IMG/VR virus record: IMGVR_UViG_3300043419_000931
Location: 1-38,795 of that record
Source of the DNA: a virus
Strand: one strand, 5' to 3'
Length of the DNA: 38,795 nt
In this document: positions 28,687 through 37,629 of the stretch, piece after piece
Numbering within the stretch: the first letter of the stretch is position 1
Layout of the letters: the number at the start of each line of letters is the position of its first letter
Made by a program: the position numbers and the translations under genes
Notes under the pieces: model-generated
Seen by the model: only the letters and a program-made list of their open reading frames with translations
Told to the model about the DNA's origin: nothing
Databases searched by the model: none

Positions 28687-29673
28687 ATGAATCCTACCCC
28701 CGGCGACGTCCACGTCAATACCCCGCTGACCAACATCAGCATCGCATTCCTGCAAAACGCCAACAACTTTGTTGCCTCACGCGTGTTCCCCAACATCCCC
28801 GTGAGCAAGCAAAGCGATCGTTACTACACCTACGAGCGTGGTGACTTCAACCGCGACGAGATGCAGGCCCGCGCCCCCGCCACCGAATCTGCTGGCGGCG
28901 GCTACACCATCGACAGCACTCCCACCTACTTCGCCAACCGTTTCTCCTTCCACAAGGACATCCCTGACGAAGTGCGTGCGAACTCCGATGCCGCCCTGAA
29001 CCCAGACCGTGAAGCCACCGCTTACGTGACGCACAAAGCCCTCATCAAGCGTGAGAAGCTGTGGGTGAACTCGTACTTCAAGACCGGCGTGTGGACGAAC
29101 GAGAAGGCTGGTGCCGCCTCTGCACCAAGCGGCTCGCAAGTGCTGCAATGGAACGACGCCAACTCGAACCCCATCGAGGACGTGCGTGCCCAGAAGCGTG
29201 CCATCGCTCAGTCCACCGGCTTTGAGCCGAACAAGCTGGTGCTTGGCCGTGCCGTGTTCGATGCCCTGTTGGATCACCCCGACATCATCGACCGCATTAA
29301 GTACGGTCAGACCTCTGGTGGCCCCGCAATGGCTGGTCAAGACACCCTTGCCAAGCTGTTCAACGTCGACGAAATCCTCGTGATGAACGCCGTCGAGAAC
29401 AGCGCCAAGGAAGGCCAAGCTGCAAGCCACGGCTTCATCGGCGGCAAGAACTGCCTGCTGACCTACGCAACCAACGCTCCCGGTCTGATGACCCCGACCG
29501 CTGGTTACACCTTCTCGTGGACTGGCCTGTTGGGCGCTGGCGCAGAAGGCAACCGCATCCGTTCGTTCCGCATGGAGCAGTTGGGTGCCGACCGCGTTGA
29601 GATCGACATGAGCTTCGACCTGAAACTCGTGAGTGCCGATTTGGGCGCGTTCTGGAGTGGCGTCGTAGCCTAA
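28687..29673 (+). CDS. major capsid protein
   Basis: A 328-residue protein between the decoration protein and head connector genes, in the position and size range of major capsid proteins. It contains the N-terminal FVASRVFPNIPVSKQSDRYY and FHKDIPDEVRANSD, and the C-terminal GAGAEGNRIRSFRMEQLGAD, which recur in environmental siphovirus capsids. AAAGGAG precedes the ATG. The product forms the icosahedral shell. A stable hairpin follows the stop. Confidence 0.88.
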   Translation: MNPTPGDVHVNTPLTNISIAFLQNANNFVASRVFPNIPVSKQSDRYYTYERGDFNRDEMQARAPATESAGGGYTIDSTPTYFANRFSFHKDIPDEVRANSDAALNPDREATAYVTHKALIKREKLWVNSYFKTGVWTNEKAGAASAPSGSQVLQWNDANSNPIEDVRAQKRAIAQSTGFEPNKLVLGRAVFDALLDHPDIIDRIKYGQTSGGPAMAGQDTLAKLFNVDEILVMNAVENSAKEGQAASHGFIGGKNCLLTYATNAPGLMTPTAGYTFSWTGLLGAGAEGNRIRSFRMEQLGADRVEIDMSFDLKLVSADLGAFWSGVVA

Positions 29674-29682
29674 ACCAGCAGC

Positions 29683-29708
29683 GGCAGGGGGTGGAAACAC
29701 CCTCTGCC
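29683..29708 (+). terminator. hairpin after the major capsid gene
   Basis: GGCAGGGGGTG (29683-29693), GAAA tetraloop, CACCCTCTGCC (29698-29708): an 11-bp stem with one G-U pair. A T-run (TTTTTT) follows only after 15 bases, so this is a partial terminator or an mRNA-stabilising hairpin protecting the abundant capsid message. Confidence 0.6.
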
Positions 29709-29747
29709 CTGAACTTCATTTCATTTTTTCGTTGGAAAGCTCCGGTC

Positions 29748-30128
29748 ATGATTTACAGACCCTCCTTCTCGCCGAACAACGCCTTTCAGTGCGTCAAGCC
29801 ATTCGTGATGAACGGCGTGGCCTACAAATTGGGCGATCTGGTTGAGACAAAGAACATTGAGGTGCGCAGGCTGCGCCAGATGTACGACACGAGAATCATC
29901 GACGTCGCCACAGATGCAGCCAAGCCTGTGCCCAAAGAAAAGCCAAAGGCGGCGAAGCCCGTAAAGGACGCGCAGCCAGAGGCACAAAGCAACCCCCCGG
30001 CCCTGTCGGGGAATGGCCTGCGGGCCGAGCATCGCGGCTTTGGTCGCTACTTCATCCTTGATGCCCAAGGAACTGAAGTGGAAGGGCCGATGAGCAAAGA
30101 AGCCGCTGACGCTCGGGTCGCCGCGTAA
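29748..30128 (+). CDS. unknown head-region protein
   Basis: A 126-residue protein: MIYRPSFSPNNAFQCVKPFV, then VRRLRQMYDTRIID, a Lys/Pro/Ala linker and a C-terminal domain with GFGRYFILDAQGTEVEGPMS. In phages of this layout small proteins in this place include head fibre-like and connector-accessory proteins. GGAAAG is a weak ribosome site. Family not certain. Confidence 0.6.
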   Translation: MIYRPSFSPNNAFQCVKPFVMNGVAYKLGDLVETKNIEVRRLRQMYDTRIIDVATDAAKPVPKEKPKAAKPVKDAQPEAQSNPPALSGNGLRAEHRGFGRYFILDAQGTEVEGPMSKEAADARVAA

Positions 30129-30140
30129 CGAGGAACGAGC

Positions 30141-30701
30141 ATGGCATTGTTTGTTGAAGACGGGACTGGCAAGGCTGACGCTGACGCTTACGTGTCCGTT
30201 GCCGCGCTCAAGACCTACGCCGACGCACGCGGAATCGCCTACGCTGGAAACACCGACACTGTGCTCGAGCAGAAGGTGCGCGAGGCGACGATCTACATTG
30301 ACAGCCGCTACCGCTACAAAGGTAGCCGCATGCTCGGCTCGCAGGCTTTGGAGTTTCCGCGTGAATCGCTGTTCGACTGGTCGAGCCACGAAGTCACCGG
30401 CGTGCCAAAGCGCGTCCGGGATGCCTGCTGCGAGTTGGCGCTCAAGGCGCTGACCGAGGACTTGTACGTTGACCTCGATCGAGGCGGCAAGATCAAGAGC
30501 GAGTCCGTTGGCTCACTCTCGACCACCTACGCCGATGACGCCCCTGTGGGTAAGGTGTGGACAATTGCTGAAAACCTGCTCAAGCAGTACATCAAGTCCA
30601 AAGACCACGATCCGTCGCCCTTGTTTGGTGGAAGCACCACGGGCTATTTCGGCTTGGGCATGCATGACGCCCCGCCAGCAGGCAATGGCCTCACGGAGTA
30701 A
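30141..30701 (+). CDS. head-tail adaptor (DnaT-like, SPP1 gp15-type)
   Basis: A 186-residue protein with ADAYVSVAALKTYADARGIA, IYIDSRYRYKGSRML and VPKRVRDACCELALKALTED, the pattern of DnaT-like/gp15-type connector proteins that join the portal to the tail. GAGGAAC precedes the ATG. The C-terminus is Gly/Pro rich. Confidence 0.8.
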   Translation: MALFVEDGTGKADADAYVSVAALKTYADARGIAYAGNTDTVLEQKVREATIYIDSRYRYKGSRMLGSQALEFPRESLFDWSSHEVTGVPKRVRDACCELALKALTEDLYVDLDRGGKIKSESVGSLSTTYADDAPVGKVWTIAENLLKQYIKSKDHDPSPLFGGSTTGYFGLGMHDAPPAGNGLTE

Positions 30702-30703
30702 AC

Positions 30704-31078
30704 GTGGGGAAATACGCTGCCAAAAACGCTGCCGCTTACGCGATGCTTTCGCGCAAGGGTGGCGTCGTGCCGATCACTCGGCGCAGCAAATCCGGCTTTG
30801 ACCCGGTCACGCAGCAGGAAACCACAACCGCCCAGACCCTTGGGTTTGTTGGTGTGGCGTCGGCCATCAGCAAGAACTCGCTGGACTTCGACCTCGGGTC
30901 GTTGAGTTTCGCTGCCGCTTTGCAGTTTGACGTCGCCTACAAAGGCGTTCCAGCGTTTGAGCCTCGCCCCGGCGACTCTCTTGTCTGGAAAGGCAGCGAC
31001 TGGACGATCAAGTCGGCCCAAGCCCTCGACCCGGCAGGAGACGGCACCATTTTCTACACCCTCGCGGCGGTGAGGTAA
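30704..31078 (+). CDS. head-tail stopper / head closure protein
   Basis: A 124-residue protein with GTG start (GGAG upstream, previous stop overlaps). Beta-rich: VPITRRSKSGFDPVTQQETT, then DSLVWKGSDWTIKSAQALDP, as in head closure proteins of this position. It should seal the connector after DNA packaging. Family assignment rests on order and this pattern. Confidence 0.7.
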   Translation: MGKYAAKNAAAYAMLSRKGGVVPITRRSKSGFDPVTQQETTTAQTLGFVGVASAISKNSLDFDLGSLSFAAALQFDVAYKGVPAFEPRPGDSLVWKGSDWTIKSAQALDPAGDGTIFYTLAAVR

Positions 31079-31081
31079 CCG

Positions 31082-31489
31082 ATGAAAACCGGGATGCAAT
31101 TCAACGCCGACCTGTCCGCTTGGGCCAAAAAGGCCAGCGGCAAGCTCGATGCATTAGCACGCCAAGCCAGCCAAGAGGTGAGTTTCCGCGTGGTGCAGGC
31201 TACGCCCGTTGACACCGGTTTCTTGCGTTCGTCGTGGCAACCTGCCATCGGCGCACCAAAAGCCGCACAGGGGGCCGCTGGAGGCCAAGCGAAGGCCAAT
31301 GCTGACGTGGCTCTCGTGTGCTCCGGCATCAAAGCAGGGGACATCTACTGGATGACCAACAACGCCCGCTACGCCAAGTTTGTCGAGTACGGCACCACGC
31401 GCATGTCAGGCCGCTTTTTTACGACCGACACCGCCTCTCAATGGCAGTCGATCGTGAACAAGATCGCAATGGAGTTGGCAACGAAATGA
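31082..31489 (+). CDS. neck/tail component (HK97 gp10-like)
   Basis: A 135-residue protein with ATPVDTGFLRSSWQPAIG and a C-terminal NARYAKFVEYGTTRMSGRFF, the signature of HK97 gp10-type neck proteins. It joins connector and tail. Coupled to the next gene by ATGA. Confidence 0.85.
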   Translation: MKTGMQFNADLSAWAKKASGKLDALARQASQEVSFRVVQATPVDTGFLRSSWQPAIGAPKAAQGAAGGQAKANADVALVCSGIKAGDIYWMTNNARYAKFVEYGTTRMSGRFFTTDTASQWQSIVNKIAMELATK

Positions 31490-31905
31490 GCGCCATTACT
31501 GTCCACTCCGACCTTCGTGCGGCCATTCGCCAGTCGCTTCTGACGGTTCAAAACCTTCCAGAGCAGCAGTGGGAAGGCCGCGAGTTTACGGCGACCAAGG
31601 GAACGGCTTACGTCACTGAAAGCCTGCGCCCTTTGTCGTCAGATGTGCGTGCGCTTGGCCCCGGTGGGACGATCGCACACACGGTAAATGCAAGTTTCAC
31701 CCTGCATTACCCTGCTAACGCGGGGACGGTCGACATCGAGCAGATGGCTGGCGTCCTCATGAAGCAATTTTGTCCCGGCACTGCGCTGGTCTACGGCTCG
31801 ACGAAGGGTGTCGTGCAGCAGGTTCAGCGAGGCTCCCTCACGCAGGAGCCGGATTGGATCAACTGCTCGGTCACGCTCACCGCCGTGGCCTACACAGTGA
31901 ATTGA
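31486..31905 (+). CDS. tail terminator (DUF4128-like)
   Basis: A 139-residue protein with VQNLPEQQWEGREFTATKGT, then FTLHYPANAGTVDIEQMAGV and a beta-rich end, matching the DUF4128 tail completion family. It should cap the head-proximal end of the tail tube. Confidence 0.8.
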   Translation: MSAITVHSDLRAAIRQSLLTVQNLPEQQWEGREFTATKGTAYVTESLRPLSSDVRALGPGGTIAHTVNASFTLHYPANAGTVDIEQMAGVLMKQFCPGTALVYGSTKGVVQQVQRGSLTQEPDWINCSVTLTAVAYTVN

Positions 31906-31925
31906 AATGAATCGCCCTCAACCCC

Positions 31926-31942
31926 AACCCGCAAGTCGGGTT
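31926..31942 (+). terminator. short hairpin before the tail tube gene
   Basis: AACCCG (31926-31931), loop CAAGT, CGGGTT (31937-31942), followed by CATCTTTG. A 6-bp stem and no real U-tract, so at most a weak attenuator or RNA-processing site. Confidence 0.35.
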
Positions 31943-31966
31943 CATCTTTGAAGAAGGAGACCCCTC

Positions 31967-33145
31967 ATGCCCTTACAGAGTAACGTCAACGTCACGCTGC
32001 GCTACGGCGCAGAAACCACCTTTGGCACGGCGTCGTCCGCTGCCGGTCAACTGCTGCGCCGAGTGCAGTCGTCGCTGCAAACGTCGAAGGACGCGTTCCA
32101 GTCAAACGAGGTGCGCAGCGACCAGCAGGTCTTTGACGCACGTCACGGCACGCGTCGCGCTGGCGGTGCAATCAACGGCGAACTGTCGCTTGCCACCTAC
32201 GACGACTTCATTGAAGCCGCTCTGCGTGGCTCTTGGACTGCCGGTGCGGCTGCATCCGCCACGCAGTTCACCAGTTTGGCCGTCAGTGGCAGCGCCTTCC
32301 AGATCACCGCTGGCACTTGGGCGGCTGCTGGTTTCCGCGTCGGAGATGTGATCCGTCTCAGCGGCTTCACCCACGCCAACGTCGGTAAGAACTTTCGCAT
32401 CGTCAGCCTGACCGCCACGGCGGCAACCGTCTTCCCGACGCCTGCCGTGATGAGCGCACAGACCACCTTTGGCGTGGCTGTCGCTGGCCGCAAGCTGATC
32501 AACGGCACGCAGCAACGTTCCTTCACCATCGAGCAGTCGTATCCCGACATCGATGTGAACGAACTGTTCACTGGCATGCGCGTTGGCGAGTGCGGCATCA
32601 GCCTGCCGCCTGCTGGCATCGCCACCGTCAACATTGGCTTCCAAGGCAAGAACGGCGTTGTGGCATCCGGCGCATCTGCTCCGTTCTTTACCAACCCTGC
32701 CGCCGAAACCACTACCGGCGTGCTGGCTGGCGTCAACGGCAACCTGCTGATCGACGGCGTTGCCTCGGCGGTTGTGACTGGTCTGGACTTCCAGATCACC
32801 AACAACCTGTCGTCCAACCCCGTGATTGGCTCGAACGTTGTGCCTGAGATTTTCTATGGCCGCAGCGTGATCACCGGCAACGTTTCTGCTTATCTGGAAA
32901 ACGAGTCGCTGCTCAACGTGTTCCTGAACGAGACGGAAGTTGCGATCGCCTCGACCCTCGAAGCCTCCGGCAACGATCCCAAGGACTTCCTGTCCTTCGC
33001 GTTCAACCGCGTGAAGTTCACTGGCGTGTCCAAAACCATCGGCCCCGATGGCGGTGTTGTCGCATCGTTCCCGTTCCAAGCTCTGCTCAAGAACGGTACT
33101 GGCTTCGACACAAGCACTCTGGTCGTGCAGCGTAGCAACGCTTAA
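31967..33145 (+). CDS. major tail tube protein
   Basis: A 392-residue protein of the phage tail tube type: N-terminal VTLRYGAETTFGTASSAAGQ, VRSDQQVFDARHGTRRAGG, then an inserted Ig-like/CBM-like segment (about 110-160) and C-terminal VTGLDFQITNNLSSNPVIGS and LENESLLNVFLNE. Longer than the usual 200-250 residues because of the inserted segment. GAAGGAGA precedes the ATG. It forms the tail tube; a strong hairpin follows. Confidence 0.87.
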   Translation: MPLQSNVNVTLRYGAETTFGTASSAAGQLLRRVQSSLQTSKDAFQSNEVRSDQQVFDARHGTRRAGGAINGELSLATYDDFIEAALRGSWTAGAAASATQFTSLAVSGSAFQITAGTWAAAGFRVGDVIRLSGFTHANVGKNFRIVSLTATAATVFPTPAVMSAQTTFGVAVAGRKLINGTQQRSFTIEQSYPDIDVNELFTGMRVGECGISLPPAGIATVNIGFQGKNGVVASGASAPFFTNPAAETTTGVLAGVNGNLLIDGVASAVVTGLDFQITNNLSSNPVIGSNVVPEIFYGRSVITGNVSAYLENESLLNVFLNETEVAIASTLEASGNDPKDFLSFAFNRVKFTGVSKTIGPDGGVVASFPFQALLKNGTGFDTSTLVVQRSNA

Positions 33146-33158
33146 TGACCGCAAAACA

Positions 33159-33181
33159 GCGTCGCCCACCACGGGCGGCGC
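33159..33181 (+). terminator. hairpin after the tail tube gene
   Basis: GCGTCGCCC (33159-33167), loop ACCAC, GGGCGGCGC (33173-33181), 9 bp with one G-U, followed by TTT. A partial terminator that would reduce the following chaperone and tape measure transcripts relative to the tube. Confidence 0.55.
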
Positions 33182-33216
33182 TTTCCACATCCCCACTTGA
33201 AAGCAAAGAGGCAATC

Positions 33217-33651
33217 ATGGATTTTGACTTAGCAAGCGTAGACACCAAAACCCTGTCCGAGCAGGGCGTCCCACTCTCCATTCGTCGTGTTGACGGCTCA
33301 CTGCTGCTCGACCGTGACGGCAAAGAGGTTCAGATCACGTTGCTCGGGCCGGACTCGTCGAAGTACCGCAGTCTCACCCGTGAAAACGTGCGCAAGCGTC
33401 TTGAGCGCCGAGCACTTGGGGCGAAAGACCTGACCGTTGAAGAGATCGATGAAGTCGAAGCCGACAGCATGGAAATCCTCGCGGTTTGCACGACCGGCTG
33501 GGTTGGCGTCAACACGCCCCAAGGTGAGCCGATTCCATGCACGGTCGAGAACGCACTCAAGTTGTACCAAAACTACCCCGTCATCAGGGAGCAGGTTGAT
33601 GCGTTTGTTGGAAACCGGGCAAATTTTATTCAGGCGTTGTCGAAGCGCTGA
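33217..33651 (+). CDS. tail assembly chaperone, unshifted product (lambda gpG-like)
   Basis: A 144-residue protein between the tail tube and tape measure genes, where siphophages encode gpG-type chaperones that coat the tape measure before tail assembly. MDFDLASVDTKTLSEQGVPL at the start; AAAGAGG precedes the ATG at 33217. A slippery heptamer near the end allows a -1 shift into the T frame. Confidence 0.85.
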   Translation: MDFDLASVDTKTLSEQGVPLSIRRVDGSLLLDRDGKEVQITLLGPDSSKYRSLTRENVRKRLERRALGAKDLTVEEIDEVEADSMEILAVCTTGWVGVNTPQGEPIPCTVENALKLYQNYPVIREQVDAFVGNRANFIQALSKR

Positions 33652-33980
33652 TCGCCTACGCCCGTTTTCAGTTCGGTCTCAACAGACGATCGGGGGGGAC
33701 TGCGCTCTCCGATCACTACGCAGCGGTAGAGCGACAAACCGGTCGCAAATTCAAGGCGCAACCGCCGCCGTTCCCCAAAGAACTCCGTTACCTCTGGTCG
33801 GCATTCCTGTCGCTCTCGCGCACGCGTGGGAACAACGGGTTTGGGCCGAACCCCATCTCCTTCGGCGAGATCGAGGCATGGGTGCGCCTTATGCGCTTGC
33901 CTCTCGACCCGTGGGAGGTGGATACATTGAGAGCCATCGACGACGCCTTTCTTGAGGTGACGGCAGAACAGAACGACTGA
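33217..33980 (+). CDS. tail assembly chaperone, -1 frameshift product (lambda gpGT-like)
   Basis: After a -1 slip at A-AAT-TTT (33621-33627) translation continues in the frame that reads YSGVVEALIAYARFQFGLNR and later FGPNPISFGEIEAWVRLMRL to the stop at 33978-33980. That frame has no start of its own and fills the gap up to the tape measure gene. The fusion is about 254 residues. In lambda the GT protein is made in a few percent of cases and is needed for tail assembly. Confidence 0.85.
33621..33627 (+). promoter_or_regulatory. -1 ribosomal slippery heptamer A-AAT-TTT
   Basis: AAATTTT in the G frame is read A-AAT-TTT, a standard X-XXY-YYZ site, 8 codons before the G stop. A possible stimulatory stem AGGCG (33632-33636) with CGCCT (33653-33657) lies downstream. 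Confidence 0.85.
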
Positions 33981-33994
33981 AAACAGGAGCACCC

Positions 33995-36900
33995 ATGAGC
34001 GACATTTTCGAACTTGGTTTTAGGATTGACACCAGTCCGCTTCAGCAGGCAAAGAACGCCGCTGAAGGTGCTGCGGCAAGCGTCAGCAAGCTCGGTGATG
34101 CCGAGCAGAAGCTGGCTCGGGACGCAGACAAGGCCGCACAAGGGCTGAAACAGGCCAACGACGCCGCTAAGAACAGCGGCACGGGGGCTGCTGCCGCCGC
34201 AGAGCAATTCGGCAAACTGACGGGCACCATCAGCGTCAGCGCTCAACAGATTCAGATGCTGGCCGGTGCGCTCGGCGGCGGCATGGGCGGCAGCGGGCTT
34301 GCTGCCGCAATGGGCAACGTGAGTGGACTCGCAAGCCGTGCGGCAGCGGCCTTGGGGCCAGTTGGTCTAATGGCGGCAGGCGGTGCGGTTGCTGTCGGTG
34401 CCCTTGGTGCCGCTTGGTACAAACTGAATCAACCACTGGCCGAGGCGGCAGATCGTTACGGCCTGCTCGAAGCCCGCCTGCGCAATGCTCTCGGTTCTCA
34501 GGCCGCTGCGATTCAGTCCCTGAATTCCTTGTACGAGACGACCCAAAAAACCGGTCTTGGGTTTGGTGCGGCGTCTGACAGCTTTTTGCGTCTTGCCCGC
34601 AACGGCGAGGCGCTTGGCGCAACTCGTGACCAAATTCTCAAGTTGTCGGAAACCATCCAGAAGCTCGGTGCCGTGTCAGGTGCCAGCAAGGGTGAAATCG
34701 GCAGCGGTATGGTTCAGTTGTCGCAAGCCTTGGCGTCCGGCAAGCTCAACGGCGACGAACTGCGCTCCATCATGGAGAACATGCCTGCGCTTGCAAAAGC
34801 GATCGCAGACGGCCTTGGCGTGTCCGTCGGGCAGATTCGTTCGATGGGCGCTGCTGGAGAGTTGACCGGCAGTAAGGTGTTCGAGGCCATCCTGAAGTCA
34901 TCGGCAAAGGCCAACGAAGAGTTCGCCAAGCTGCCAGACACCGTCGAAAAAGCCAACTCGCGTGCCGCCGACTCATGGGATCAGTTGCTTGCAACGCTCG
35001 GCCAAAAATGGAACTCGTCTGCGTTTGTTCGAAGCGTCCCGAACTTCTTTGCCGACTTGGTCAACAAGGCCAATGCGGCTTTGCAACCTGAAAACCTTGG
35101 AGCGCAGATCAGCGCCCTTGAGGCACGACGAGCCACATTTGCAAAGCTGCCCGGGGTTAACTCCGAGCGAGAGGTTGCATCAATTGATGCGCGTATCAAG
35201 GCATTGCGGGATCAGGCCACAAGGGAGATGTCCGAGGTCTCCAAGGCTAATGCCGACGAAGAGGCAAAGCTGGCGCGGGCCTTCATCACAAAAGGTGCAG
35301 AGACAGGCGCAAACGAGTTCGATGACTACAACAAGAAAGCACAGGCGCTGACGGCAAACGTTGCTGCCGTTGAGAACGCCCTTGCTGGCGTGCGCATACG
35401 CATGCAGACCGGAATTGCCACGGATGCAGATAGGGCGCTGCTTCCGTCGTTGACCCGTCAGGCTGCTGTCGCAAGGGCTGAACTCAGCCAGATGCTCACC
35501 ACGCTTGCAAAGGTGCAACGCGAGGCCAGTGACGCAACGTTGGCAAGAAGCATCGGCGGTGGTGGCGGTGGCAATGCCATCGTCATGCAGGCCATTCAGA
35601 TGCAGAGGGCCGCAGCCAAGGAAGGGACTGGCGGCTCTCTCAACGACTTCATCAGCGCCGGTTTGCAAAGGACGCTGACAGAAAAGGGTGACTCGATCAC
35701 ATCGCTTGAGCGTCAAACGCAAGCGCAGATTCAGCTTGCCGCTGCCGTTGGTGGAACCCGTGAGCAGATGCGGAGCGTCGAAGTGGCAACCGAGTCCGCG
35801 AACGCAAAGTTTGAAATGTTCGGCAAGCTCGGCGACGGCAACGCCGGAGTCACCGCGTTCATGAACAAGTACACGGCTGCTCTTGCCGCCAGCAAAAAGG
35901 CAGCAGATGACTTTGCTGATTCGCAGGCGCGAGTCAATGAGACGCTGCAAATTTCACTGGCGCAGGCCAAGCTCGACACCGTTGGCAACGGCTTCGCAGG
36001 AAGACTTGCCGCCAACACCATCAACGCCAACCAGACGGCACTGCGTGACCCGCAGTTGGCCGAGATGCAACGTCGTCGTTTCAGGATTGAGGAAGAGGCC
36101 GCAGCTAGGTCTCAGATATTCGAGTCTGACTTCAACACGACCACAAACCGCCAGATCATCGAGAACGGCTACAACAACAACAGGTTTGGTCGTCTTGGTT
36201 CGCAGGCTGAAATTCGGCGCATTGAACTGAATCGTCGCATTGAGCGTGCGCAGGCAAACGTTGCCCCCGACCAGCGCGAGGCGCTCGGCAACTCCATGCG
36301 TGCCGAGAACCAAAGCGGCATCGAGCGAGACATGCTTGCACAGGAAAACGCCCTTAACCGGCAGTTGAAAGTCATCCAAGACCGCCAGAAGCTGGTTTTC
36401 ATGACCAGCGAGGAGTTCCGTGTCCAGAACGCGCTGCTGGCAAAGCGAAATGAACTTGAGGGTGATGGCGCATCTGAGGAAGCGATCGCTCGTCAGTTGC
36501 GAATCACCGAAGAGATTGAGCGCCAGACCATCGCCTACGAAAAGCAGCGCCAGCGCGTTGAGAGCATTTTCTCGATCGTTGACGGCGCGGCATCCGACAT
36601 GAAGAACGTCTTTGTCTCGTCTTTCGAGGAGATGTTCACCAGCGGGAAGATGAACGCAGACGCGTTCTTCAACGGAATCTCTAACATGGTTCGCAGAGCC
36701 GGTGCCGAGATGATGTACGAGATTGGCGTCAAGCCTTTCGTAATGGCCGCTGCCAATGCGGCAAAGGCTGGACTTGCCCGCTTCTTTAGTGGCCCCGTCA
36801 GTCTTGGCGGCGGCACTGCTGGCGGCGGCGGTGCACCCGACCCATTTTCAGGGCCAACACTGACTGCGGCGTTTGGCGCAGCTTTCGATGCTGGCGGTGT

Positions 36901-37273
36901 TCGTCGGTTTGCGAACGGCGGCATTTTCTCGAATTCGGTCGTCAGCAACCCAACGCTCTTTAAGTACGCCAGTGGCGGCGCTTTGGGCCTCATGGGCGAA
37001 GCAGGCCCGGAGGCCATCATGCCCTTGCAACGCGACGCATCGGGCCGCTTGGGCGTTTCTGGTGGCGGTGGTGGCGTTGTTGTGCAGGTCTTTGACCAGC
37101 GCAGCAGCAGCGGCTCCAACCCTGTCGAGGTGGAAGAGAAGTCTGGGCCAGATGGCCGCAAGTTCATTTCTGTCTTGGTGCGTGATGAGGTTCGCAAGGC
37201 CATGCGCAACGGCGAGATGGACAGGGACATGCAAACAAACTTCGGTTCAACCCGACCCGTGACTAGGATGTGA
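33995..37273 (+). CDS. tape measure protein
   Basis: A 1092-residue protein that sets tail length and is ejected with DNA. N-terminal Ala-rich coiled coil (10-75), hydrophobic segment (about 115-140, LGPVGLMAAGGAVAVGALGA), the lambda gpH-like tape measure domain (150-330, GASKGEIGSGMVQLSQALAS and GKLNGDELRSIMENMPALAK), and a C-terminal Gly-rich end with FANGGIF, YASGGALGLMGEAGPEAIMP, typical of lambda-like tape measures. At about 3.3 kb, a tail of about 160 nm is expected by the usual 1.5 angstrom per residue rule. CAGGAG precedes the ATG. Confidence 0.95.
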   Translation: MSDIFELGFRIDTSPLQQAKNAAEGAAASVSKLGDAEQKLARDADKAAQGLKQANDAAKNSGTGAAAAAEQFGKLTGTISVSAQQIQMLAGALGGGMGGSGLAAAMGNVSGLASRAAAALGPVGLMAAGGAVAVGALGAAWYKLNQPLAEAADRYGLLEARLRNALGSQAAAIQSLNSLYETTQKTGLGFGAASDSFLRLARNGEALGATRDQILKLSETIQKLGAVSGASKGEIGSGMVQLSQALASGKLNGDELRSIMENMPALAKAIADGLGVSVGQIRSMGAAGELTGSKVFEAILKSSAKANEEFAKLPDTVEKANSRAADSWDQLLATLGQKWNSSAFVRSVPNFFADLVNKANAALQPENLGAQISALEARRATFAKLPGVNSEREVASIDARIKALRDQATREMSEVSKANADEEAKLARAFITKGAETGANEFDDYNKKAQALTANVAAVENALAGVRIRMQTGIATDADRALLPSLTRQAAVARAELSQMLTTLAKVQREASDATLARSIGGGGGGNAIVMQAIQMQRAAAKEGTGGSLNDFISAGLQRTLTEKGDSITSLERQTQAQIQLAAAVGGTREQMRSVEVATESANAKFEMFGKLGDGNAGVTAFMNKYTAALAASKKAADDFADSQARVNETLQISLAQAKLDTVGNGFAGRLAANTINANQTALRDPQLAEMQRRRFRIEEEAAARSQIFESDFNTTTNRQIIENGYNNNRFGRLGSQAEIRRIELNRRIERAQANVAPDQREALGNSMRAENQSGIERDMLAQENALNRQLKVIQDRQKLVFMTSEEFRVQNALLAKRNELEGDGASEEAIARQLRITEEIERQTIAYEKQRQRVESIFSIVDGAASDMKNVFVSSFEEMFTSGKMNADAFFNGISNMVRRAGAEMMYEIGVKPFVMAAANAAKAGLARFFSGPVSLGGGTAGGGGAPDPFSGPTLTAAFGAAFDAGGVRRFANGGIFSNSVVSNPTLFKYASGGALGLMGEAGPEAIMPLQRDASGRLGVSGGGGGVVVQVFDQRSSSGSNPVEVEEKSGPDGRKFISVLVRDEVRKAMRNGEMDRDMQTNFGSTRPVTRM

Positions 37274-37274
37274 T

Positions 37275-37628
37275 ATGGCAATCGTTTACCCAACCGATCT
37301 TCCGCAGTTTGTCCTCGAGGAGGGCTACACCGAGAAGCTGAACGACCAAACAATCGAGTCGCAAATGGAGACCGGCTCGGTCAAAGTCCGTCGCCGCTTC
37401 ACCAAGCAAATCCGCAAGTTCACCATCGTGCTCATGCTCAATGAGTCACAACTGGCGACATTTGAAGATTTCTGGCAAGACACGCTCCAAGGTGGCTCCC
37501 TCCCGTTCGACTGGCTTCACCCGCTGACCCGGGAGAGCATCACCCTGCGTTTTCGCAATCCGGCTCCGGCTTACACCCCGGCTGGCGGTGCCTACATGCG
37601 GGCATCAATGGTTCTGGAGACCGTCTGA
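37275..37628 (+). CDS. minor tail protein, lambda gpM-like
   Basis: A 117-residue protein following the tape measure gene, with TGSVKVRRRFTKQIRKFTIV and FEDFWQDTLQGGSLPFDWLH, as in the gpM-type distal tail proteins of this position. It likely attaches the tail tip to the tape measure and tube. Confidence 0.75.
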   Translation: MAIVYPTDLPQFVLEEGYTEKLNDQTIESQMETGSVKVRRRFTKQIRKFTIVLMLNESQLATFEDFWQDTLQGGSLPFDWLHPLTRESITLRFRNPAPAYTPAGGAYMRASMVLETV

Positions 37629-37629
37629 T

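Noticed and set aside
32102-33214. 370-codon minus-strand open frame over the tail tube gene
   Set aside because: Shadow of the tail tube gene; low-complexity His/Arg/Glu translation and no ribosome site.
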